This document shows positions 58,168 through 64,000 of a DNA stretch of 64,000 bases, piece by piece; within the stretch, counting starts at the first letter, position 1; every line of letters starts with the position of its first letter. Under the pieces are notes generated by a model, which saw only the letters and a program-made list of their open reading frames with translations, did no database searches and was not told where the DNA came from. The translations under genes were made by a program, and so were the position numbers. The stretch covers positions 62,001 to 126,000 of the forward strand of contig CALTTS010000001.1 in assembly GCA_943912265.1 (NCBI GenBank), in the 5' to 3' direction. The DNA comes from an uncultured Xanthomonas sp. (lineage in GTDB: Bacteria > Pseudomonadota > Gammaproteobacteria > Xanthomonadales > Xanthomonadaceae).

Positions 58168-59574
58168 TCAGTCCGTGCCCTGCCGGCGCCGCAGCACGCG
58201 CGCGCCGGCATCGCGCGGCAGCAGCAGGCTGTCGGCCACCGCCGGCAGCGCCAGCCCCGCGACCAGCCAGAACGCGAGGCGGAAATCGGCGGTGCCCGCC
58301 TGCGCCGGGTCGGTGCCGCGCAGCAGTTCGGCCAGGCTCAACGCGAGCGCGCCGACCGCGATGCCCATGCCGGCGTTCATCTGCTGCAACACCGAGAACA
58401 GCGTGGTGGCATCGCGCATCTGCGCGGCGGGCACGTCGGCAAAGCCGATCGTGTTGAGCGCGGTGAACTGCATCGAGCGGTTCATGCCGCACACGAACAG
58501 CAGCGCCGCCAGCAGCGGCATCGGCGTGTCGGCCTGCAGCAGGGCGCAGGCGCAGAAGCCGGCGGCGACCATCAGCCCGTTGCCGACCAGCACGCGGCGG
58601 AAGCCGAAGCGGTTCATGATCCAGGTGGTAGCCGGTTTCATCGCCAGGTTGCCGGCGAACAGCCACAGCAGCAGCGCGCCGGCGCGCACCGCGCTCCAGC
58701 CGAAGCCGAGCTGGAACATCAGCGGCAGCAGGAACGGTGCGGTGCCGATCGCGGTGCGGAACAGCGAACCGCCGACGGCGGTGACGCGGAACGTGGCGAT
58801 GCCCAGCGGCGCCAGCCCGAACAGCGGATGCGGCGTGCGCCGCAGGTGCCAGGCCGCCGCGCCGAGCAGCACCAGGCCGGCGGCCAGCGCCGCCAGCGAC
58901 CAGGCCAGTGCGATGTCGTTGCGGCTGGCCAGCTCGATGCCGCCCATGAACAGTGCAAAGCCCAACCCGCTGAGCACGAAGCCGGGCAGGTCGAAGCCGT
59001 CCGTCCTGTGCTCGCCGTCGCGTATCAGCCACAAGGCCGCGACGAAGGCGGCCGTGCCCAATGGCAGGTTCGGCAGGAAGATCCAGTGCCAGCTCCAGTG
59101 CGTGCTGATCCAGCCGCCCAGCGGCGGGCCGAGGATCGGCGCCACCAGCGCCGGCCAGGTGAGGATGGCGATGGTACGCACCAGTGCGTCCTTGGGCGTG
59201 TCGCGCAGCACCACCAGCCGCCCGATCGGCACCATCATCGCCCCGCCGATGCCTTGCAAAACGCGGGCGGCGGTGAACATCGCCAGCGACGGCGACAGCG
59301 CGCACAGCAGCGAGGCGCTGGTGAACACGGCAATGGCCGCGGCGAACACGCGCCGCGCGCCGAAGCGGTCGGCGGCCCAGCCGCTGACCGGGATGAACAC
59401 CGTCAGCGCCAGCAGGTAGGCCGACACGCCCACCGACAGGTGGGCGGGCAGCGTGCCGAAATCGCGCGCCATCGCCGGCAGCGAGGTGGCGATCACCGTG
59501 GCGTCCAGGTTCTCCATGAAGAACACCCCGGCCACCAGCAGCGCGGTGGCGGTGCGGCGGTCGGGCCTCAGCAT
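58168..59574 (-). CDS. MFS drug-type exporter (DHA2-like)
   Basis: A 468-residue major facilitator with about 12-14 helices. ENLDATVIATSLPAMARDF, in the first helix, is the D-x-TI/V-V signature of the 14-helix DHA2 drug exporters, and VLQGIGGAMMVP is motif C-like. It lies downstream of an SDR gene on the same strand, 239 bp away. The ATG giving MLRPDRRT was chosen; one 20 codons upstream is possible. Confidence 0.88.
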   Translation of the reverse strand: MLRPDRRTATALLVAGVFFMENLDATVIATSLPAMARDFGTLPAHLSVGVSAYLLALTVFIPVSGWAADRFGARRVFAAAIAVFTSASLLCALSPSLAMFTAARVLQGIGGAMMVPIGRLVVLRDTPKDALVRTIAILTWPALVAPILGPPLGGWISTHWSWHWIFLPNLPLGTAAFVAALWLIRDGEHRTDGFDLPGFVLSGLGFALFMGGIELASRNDIALAWSLAALAAGLVLLGAAAWHLRRTPHPLFGLAPLGIATFRVTAVGGSLFRTAIGTAPFLLPLMFQLGFGWSAVRAGALLLWLFAGNLAMKPATTWIMNRFGFRRVLVGNGLMVAAGFCACALLQADTPMPLLAALLFVCGMNRSMQFTALNTIGFADVPAAQMRDATTLFSVLQQMNAGMGIAVGALALSLAELLRGTDPAQAGTADFRLAFWLVAGLALPAVADSLLLPRDAGARVLRRRQGTD

Positions 59575-59813
59575 GGCTGCTTGCCGCGGCGGGCCGTCAC
59601 GGCGCCAGCCTGCATGGCGTGCGTGGCTGGACATCGCCCGGCCGGCGCAGGAGCCCGCCGGGCGGTCCGTGCAACCTCCGCCGGCCTGACCACCGGCCTT
59701 GGTCGTGCCGGCGGCCGCGCCCCGGTCACGACGACCGACCGGACGGGCGTCGTCGCCGATCGCGCCGAGGCTGCCGGCCGCCGGAACCTCGTTGCACGGG
59801 CCATCGACTCGCC

Positions 59814-60611
59814 TCAGACGATGTCGTCGATCACGCCGCCGTCCACGCGCAGCGCGGCGCCGGAGGTGGCCGAGGCCTGCGGCGAGCAAACGTAGACCAC
59901 CATGCTGGCCACCTCGTCCACGCTGGCCGGGCGCTGGATCACCGAGCTGGGGCGCTGGGCCATCACGAAGGCCTTGCCGAGCGCTTCGATGGATTTGCCG
60001 CTGCGTTCGGCCTCGGCGGCAAACATCGCCTCGAAGCCATTCGAAATCGTCGGCCCGGGCAGCACCGCGTTGACGGTGACGCCGCTGCCGGCCACGCGCT
60101 TGGCCAGCCCGCGCGACAAGGCCAGCTGCGCGGTCTTGCTGACTCCGTAATGCACCATGTCGGCGGGGATGTTGCGCGCCGATTCGGAGCTGATGAACAC
60201 CACCCGGCCCCAGCCGCGCGCGGTCATCGCCGGCAGCAGGGCGCGGCTCAGGCGCACGCCGCTCATCACGTTGGTCTGCCAGTAGCGCTCCCAGGTGGCG
60301 TCGTCGGTGGCGAAGAAATCCTGCGGGCCGAAGATGCCGGCGTTGTTGACCAGGATGTCCGGCTGCACCGGCAGCGCGGCCAGCAGCGCGTCGGCACCGG
60401 CGGCATCGGACAGGTCGGCCGGCGCGGCATGCAGCCTTGCCCCCGGCACGGCGGCGGCCAGCCGTTCGATGGCGGCGGCGGTGCTGGCGGCACTGCGGCC
60501 GTTGACGATGACGGCCGCGCCGCTGCCGGCCAGCCCGCGCGCGATGGCGTGGCCGATGCCGGCGGTGGAGGCGGTGACCAGCGCGGTCTTGCCGGACAGA
60601 TCGATGTTCAT
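59814..60611 (-). CDS. SDR-family oxidoreductase
   Basis: A 265-residue short-chain dehydrogenase: TASTAGIGHAIA at the nucleotide site, NNAG, and the Y-x3-K pair in VHYGVSKTAQ. AAGGAG lies just before the ATG. Substrate unknown; it may serve the same pathway as the neighbouring MFS exporter and deacetylase. Confidence 0.9.
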   Translation of the reverse strand: MNIDLSGKTALVTASTAGIGHAIARGLAGSGAAVIVNGRSAASTAAAIERLAAAVPGARLHAAPADLSDAAGADALLAALPVQPDILVNNAGIFGPQDFFATDDATWERYWQTNVMSGVRLSRALLPAMTARGWGRVVFISSESARNIPADMVHYGVSKTAQLALSRGLAKRVAGSGVTVNAVLPGPTISNGFEAMFAAEAERSGKSIEALGKAFVMAQRPSSVIQRPASVDEVASMVVYVCSPQASATSGAALRVDGGVIDDIV

Positions 60612-60771
60612 GAGGGACTCCTTGCTTGGGTGACGGGATGGTTCCAACGCCGGGCCCGGCCGTGCCGAACCCTCGCGTGCGCGCCGTGGCGGCCGATGAC
60701 GGCAAGGTCGGGCCTGCCGATGCCGCCGTCGCGGGCGCTGCGCGATGGCCCGGTGTGGTGCAGGGCGGGTT

Positions 60772-61806
60772 TCACAGGGTTTCGGTTTCGCGCAGGGTCA
60801 GCGGGCTGGCGGCAACGTGGCGGGCGATGTCGTCCTTGCGCATGAAGCCCACGCCGGGGTGGCTGCGCGCGTAACCGAGAAACTCGTCCCACGCGCGGAC
60901 CATCTGCGGCGTGCCGCTGATCCTGTCATGGGCGCTGATCGACATCATCCGCCGCCGCTGCCCGGCTTCCGCATAGAGCTGGTCGAAATCGCGCTTGATC
61001 TGCGCAAGGAAGGCATCGGGCGAATAGTGCCGTCCCTCGACCAGCAGGATGTCGTTGTTGCGCAGCGTGTAGGGCACCACGGTGAAGTCGCGGCCGTCGA
61101 CCTGCTCGATGAACGGCTCGTCGCGGCTGACATCGTCGATGTGGTAGCGGTAGCCCAGCTCCTGCAGTAGCGACAACGTGTTGGGGCCGCGCCTCAGCCA
61201 GTTGCAGTTGTAGCCGACCGGCCGCTGGCCGGTGACCTGCTCGACCATGTCGGCGGCATCGAGCAGGAAGCGGCGCTCCTCCTCGCGCGGCATCGCGTAC
61301 TGTGATTGCCAGCGCGGGCCGTGGCCGGCCGCTTCGTGGCCGCGCCGCACGATTTCGCGCGCGAGGTCCGGGTGCCGGTGCACGGCTTCGCCGATCATGT
61401 GCGAGGTCACCTTGACCCCGTGCCGGTCCCACAAGTCGAGCATGCGCGGGATGCCTTCGCGGTAACCGTAGGCAAACCAGGTGGCAGTGGCGAGGTCGGT
61501 GGGCACGTTGTCGGCGAAGTCCACCGGCGGGAACGGACTGTCGGTGCCCTTGGCCGGTTGGCCGCCTGCTTCGAACTGCATCGAAATCGAGATCACCAGC
61601 CGCTGCCCGTCCGGCCAGAATGCGGTGGGTGCTTCGGTGCCGGCCGTCCGGACGCCCGGCGGAGCTTTCCCCGGTGGCAGGGGCGCCGAACCGGCCGGAC
61701 CGGCGGCGGCCACCGTCATCGCCACGGCGGTGCCGGCGGCGGCCCGCGACAGGAAGTCCCTGCGCGCAGGGGAGGCCGGCATCGGCGGCCGTGCACTCGC
61801 GGTCAT
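60772..61806 (-). CDS. Polysaccharide deacetylase-family protein, Tat-exported
   Basis: A 344-residue protein with a twin-arginine signal (ARRDFLSRAAAG). The NodB-type core is related to PuuE/allantoinase: TDLATATWFAYGYREG, HGHEAAGHG-like (GHEAAGHGPRW), and DVSRDEPF. It probably acts in the periplasm as a hydrolase on an N-acyl or amide substrate. It is coupled to the SnoaL gene by a 4-nt ATGA overlap. Confidence 0.85.
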   Translation of the reverse strand: MTASARPPMPASPARRDFLSRAAAGTAVAMTVAAAGPAGSAPLPPGKAPPGVRTAGTEAPTAFWPDGQRLVISISMQFEAGGQPAKGTDSPFPPVDFADNVPTDLATATWFAYGYREGIPRMLDLWDRHGVKVTSHMIGEAVHRHPDLAREIVRRGHEAAGHGPRWQSQYAMPREEERRFLLDAADMVEQVTGQRPVGYNCNWLRRGPNTLSLLQELGYRYHIDDVSRDEPFIEQVDGRDFTVVPYTLRNNDILLVEGRHYSPDAFLAQIKRDFDQLYAEAGQRRRMMSISAHDRISGTPQMVRAWDEFLGYARSHPGVGFMRKDDIARHVAASPLTLRETETL

Positions 61807-62369
61807 GGCGCCACCAGTCCCATCTGCCGCAGCAGGTTCAGGTTGTCCTCGATGTGCCAGTTTTCGGCGATGCGGCCGTCGGCGATGCGGTAGATGTCGG
61901 TGGCGACGAAGTCCACCGGCTGGCCCCGGCCCTGCGTGCCGCCCATCCGGCCGGTGAAGTGGCCGGTGAAGTGCAGGTGTACCACCACGCGATCGCCCGC
62001 CACCAGCATCTGCTCGATGTCGCAGCGGATGTCGGGGATGGCGGCGTGGAAGGTCCGCGAGGCGGCCAGCGGACCTTCCACGCCCTGCGGCCGGCCGGCA
62101 GGCAGGGTGCGGTCGATGAAGTCCGGTGCCAGCGCCTGCCGGGCCAGCGCGTCCTCGCCGCTGGACCAGAAGCCGTCGTAGCGGCGGGCGGCGAGGATCA
62201 TCGCGTCGGCACGGGCCTTGGGCAGGCCGGTGTCGACGATCAGCGTGGCCGGTTCGGGCAGGCCGGTGTCGGCCATGCCATGGGCGGCTGCGGTGGCCGG
62301 TGCCGTGGCCCATGCAGCCGACAGCAAGACGAAAAGCGACGACGGGCGCCGCGGGGAAAGACGAGCCAT
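61803..62369 (-). CDS. SnoaL-like exported protein
   Basis: A 188-residue protein with an N-terminal signal and a SnoaL/NTF2-like domain (about 55-180): YDGFWSSGE, PDFIDRTLP, VVVHLHFTGHFTG, TDIYRIADGRIAENW. Such domains are cyclases, isomerases or ligand carriers. GGAG precedes the ATG. First gene of the two-gene unit, divergent from a LysR gene 135 bp away that may control it. Confidence 0.85.
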   Translation of the reverse strand: MARLSPRRPSSLFVLLSAAWATAPATAAAHGMADTGLPEPATLIVDTGLPKARADAMILAARRYDGFWSSGEDALARQALAPDFIDRTLPAGRPQGVEGPLAASRTFHAAIPDIRCDIEQMLVAGDRVVVHLHFTGHFTGRMGGTQGRGQPVDFVATDIYRIADGRIAENWHIEDNLNLLRQMGLVAP

Positions 62370-62504
62370 GCGGAATCTCCGGGGAAGTGGGCGGGAAGCG
62401 GAGCCGGCGCCAGCTGTCGCGGAGAGGATTGTCGTGTCCGGGAATGCTTGTGCATACGGAGAACATGGACAAGCATTGTTTCCCCTTTGTTGAGGAAACG
62501 GCCG

Positions 62505-63518
62505 ATGCTGGACGACTTGGGATCGCTGCGCCTGTTCGATCGCATCGTCGCGCTGGGCAGCCTGTCGGCGGCCGCGCGCGACACCGGGCTGTCGCTGGCC
62601 GTGGTCAGCAAGCGGCTGGCCCAGCTGGAGCGCACGCTGGACGTGCGCCTGCTCAACCGCACCACGCGGCGGCTGTCGCTGACCGAGGAGGGTGCGCTGC
62701 TGCACGCGCACGTGCAGCGCGTGCTGGGCGAGGTGGCCCAGGCCGAAAGCGCGCTCAACGGCCACCGCGGCCGGGTCACCGGCACCTTGCGCATCTCCGC
62801 GCCCAACAGCTTCGGCCGGCGCTGGCTGGTGCCGGCGCTGGCCGCCTTCGTCGAGGAGCACCCGGGGCTGGACGTGCAGCTCTCGCTCGACGACGCGGTG
62901 GTGGACCTGGTGGGCGAGGGCTTCGACCTGGCCATCCGCTACGGCGTGCTGGCCGATTCGCGGCTGGTGGCGCGCGAGCTGGCGCCCAACCGGCGGGTGC
63001 TGTGCGCGTCGCCGGCCTACCTGTCCCGCCGCGGCGTGCCGCGCAGCCTGGACGAGCTGCCGCAGCACGACTGCATATTGATCGGCCACCTGCCGATGGC
63101 CGAATGGCGCTTCGGCGGCGGCAGCGGGGAAACCTCGGTGCGGGTGCACGGGCACTGCGTCTGCGACGACGGCGAGGCGGTCCAGGCGCTGGCGCTGGCG
63201 CTGGCCGGGGCGGGGCGGGGCGGGGCGGGCATCGCCCTGAAGTCGATCTGGGACGTGGGCGAGGACCTGGACCGGGGCCGGCTTGTGCAGGTGCTGCCGC
63301 GCCAGGCCATCGCCGCCGCGCCGCTGCACGCGGTGTACCCCAGTGGCCGTTATCTGGCGCCGCGGGTGCGCCTGTTCGTCGAGCTGCTGGCCCGGCGCCT
63401 GCAGGCCGCCTGGCGCTGGGACCCGGCGCCGCCGGCTCAGGCCGGCAGGCAGGCGCGGCGCAGCAGTTCGACGAAGGCGCGCGCCGCCGGCGTCGGGTCC
63501 GGCCCCCAGCAGGCATAG
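62505..63518 (+). CDS. LysR-family regulator
   Basis: A 337-residue LysR protein. The winged-helix domain is in the first 60 residues (LFDRIVALGSLSAAARD, LSVVSKRLAQLE-like). The effector domain ends near residue 305; a 30-residue tail extends into the next gene. A pentanucleotide repeat (GGGGC)4 at 63207-63226 lies in the effector domain and adds about five residues to the usual GAGIALKS stretch. Divergent from the SnoaL-deacetylase unit. The last 82 bp overlap the convergent LysR gene. Confidence 0.9.
   Translation: MLDDLGSLRLFDRIVALGSLSAAARDTGLSLAVVSKRLAQLERTLDVRLLNRTTRRLSLTEEGALLHAHVQRVLGEVAQAESALNGHRGRVTGTLRISAPNSFGRRWLVPALAAFVEEHPGLDVQLSLDDAVVDLVGEGFDLAIRYGVLADSRLVARELAPNRRVLCASPAYLSRRGVPRSLDELPQHDCILIGHLPMAEWRFGGGSGETSVRVHGHCVCDDGEAVQALALALAGAGRGGAGIALKSIWDVGEDLDRGRLVQVLPRQAIAAAPLHAVYPSGRYLAPRVRLFVELLARRLQAAWRWDPAPPAQAGRQARRSSSTKARAAGVGSGPQQA
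63207..63226 (+). repeat. (GGGGC)4 simple repeat in the lysR coding region
   Basis: Four tandem GGGGC units. Gain or loss of one unit would shift the frame in the effector domain; three units (15 bp) keep it. Confidence 0.7.
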
Positions 63519-64000
63519 GTCAGGAAGCGGAAATCGGCGGCCAGCGGCACCACCGCCACCTCGCGCATCGCCTCGGCCATGGTCTGCGGCAGCAGGGCCG
63601 CGCCCAGCCCGGCGGCCACCAGCTGCCGGATCAGTTCGCCGTGGGTGGCCTCGTACTGGATGCGCTGGCGCAGGCCGGCCGCGGCGAAGGCCGCGTCGGT
63701 GATGCCGCGCACCCCGGAGCCGGCGATCAGCCCGACCAGCGGCATGTCGTCCAGCGCCGCCAGCGGCACCGGCGCGGCGGCGGCGAGCGGGTGGCCGGGC
63801 GCGACCAGCAGGGCGAGGCCTTCCTCGTGCAGGCGCAGGCGCTGCTCGGGCAGCGCGACCTGCGGGCCGACGCCGACCAGGGCCACGTCCAGCCGGCCTT
63901 CGGCCACGTCGGCCAGCATCGCCTCGCTCATGCCGGTGCGCATGTGCACGTCCACCTGCGGATAGGCGGCGCGGAAGTCGCCCAGCAGCGCCGGCACCGG
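63437..64000 (-). CDS. LysR-family regulator, effector domain part
   Basis: The frame runs off the window end; only the substrate-binding half of a LysR protein is visible (VPALLGDFRAAYPQVDVHMRTG at the edge, then LVAPGHPLAA and GLGAALLPQTMAEA). The helix-turn-helix part lies beyond base 64000. It overlaps the 3' end of the plus-strand lysR by 82 bp, tail to tail. Confidence 0.9.
   Translation of the reverse strand, partial: PVPALLGDFRAAYPQVDVHMRTGMSEAMLADVAEGRLDVALVGVGPQVALPEQRLRLHEEGLALLVAPGHPLAAAAPVPLAALDDMPLVGLIAGSGVRGITDAAFAAAGLRQRIQYEATHGELIRQLVAAGLGAALLPQTMAEAMREVAVVPLAADFRFLTYACWGPDPTPAARAFVELLRRACLPA

Overview
The window is chromosomal DNA from a GC-rich gammaproteobacterium, most likely of the Xanthomonadaceae/Lysobacteraceae (Luteimonas, Lysobacter or Pseudoxanthomonas type). 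The reasons are the M23 peptidase-secA-mutT/thiE order, the RpfC-like hybrid kinase with a FimX-like degenerate GGDEF/EAL regulator, two TonB-dependent receptors, and the bfd-bfr and bactofilin-erpA-nudC-ampE neighbourhoods. No rRNA, CRISPR array, insertion sequence or prophage was seen; one tRNA (elongator Met) is present.

Layout. 1-6.2 kb is housekeeping: M23 peptidase (cut by the window edge), secA, a Nudix/ThiE fusion, an SPFH lipoprotein and coaE. 6.2-28.9 kb is a visibly less GC-rich metabolic island, nearly all on the minus strand. It holds a polyhydroxybutyrate (PHB) biosynthesis set (phaC, a FabI-like reductase, two paralogous phasins, phbB, phbA), a tripartite efflux system (OprM-like, HlyD-like, RbbA-like ABC, ABC-2 permease), an acetyl-phosphate branch (MaoC-Pta, AckA), a PhaC-related DUF3141 protein, and a nucleotide/RNA set (PRPP synthetase, beta-CASP nuclease, AMP/thymidine phosphorylase). 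A TetR regulator is divergent from phaC. A 20-bp palindrome of the same architecture lies both in the tetR/phaC gap and upstream of phaP2-phbB-phbA, and the second copy is 2 bp from an FNR/Anr-like box. The island therefore looks like a regulon that stores carbon and reductant, probably at low oxygen.

29.5-35.0 kb is a jetA-jetB-jetC (Wadjet/MukBEF-like SMC) operon without a recognisable jetD nuclease gene. 35.2-39.5 kb is DUF4198-EF-hand-TonB receptor, with a Fur-like box upstream that matches one in front of bfd at 17 of 20 positions. 40-42 kb carries tRNA-Met, rppH, bfd and bfr. 41.9-46.7 kb holds a hybrid kinase, a degenerate GGDEF/EAL response regulator and a DUF4126 gene broken by an in-frame TGA. 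46.9-50.4 kb is a coiled-coil membrane protein, bactofilin, erpA, nudC and ampE. 50.4-58 kb has a DUF2752-CD225 pair, an LplT-PlsC fusion, and a Tat-exported PhoD phosphatase divergent from a TonB receptor across a Pho-box-like site. 58-64 kb is an accessory cluster: MFS exporter, SDR, Tat-type polysaccharide deacetylase with a SnoaL protein, a divergent LysR with a (GGGGC)4 repeat, and a LysR cut by the window edge.

How the genes fit together. Acetyl-CoA can be condensed and reduced to hydroxybutyryl-CoA (PhbA, PhbB) and polymerised by PhaC, with phasins on the granule, or drained to acetate through Pta-AckA with ATP gain. The nucleotide genes could recycle nucleoside monophosphates and RNA. 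All assignments come from reading the sequence; no database search was run.
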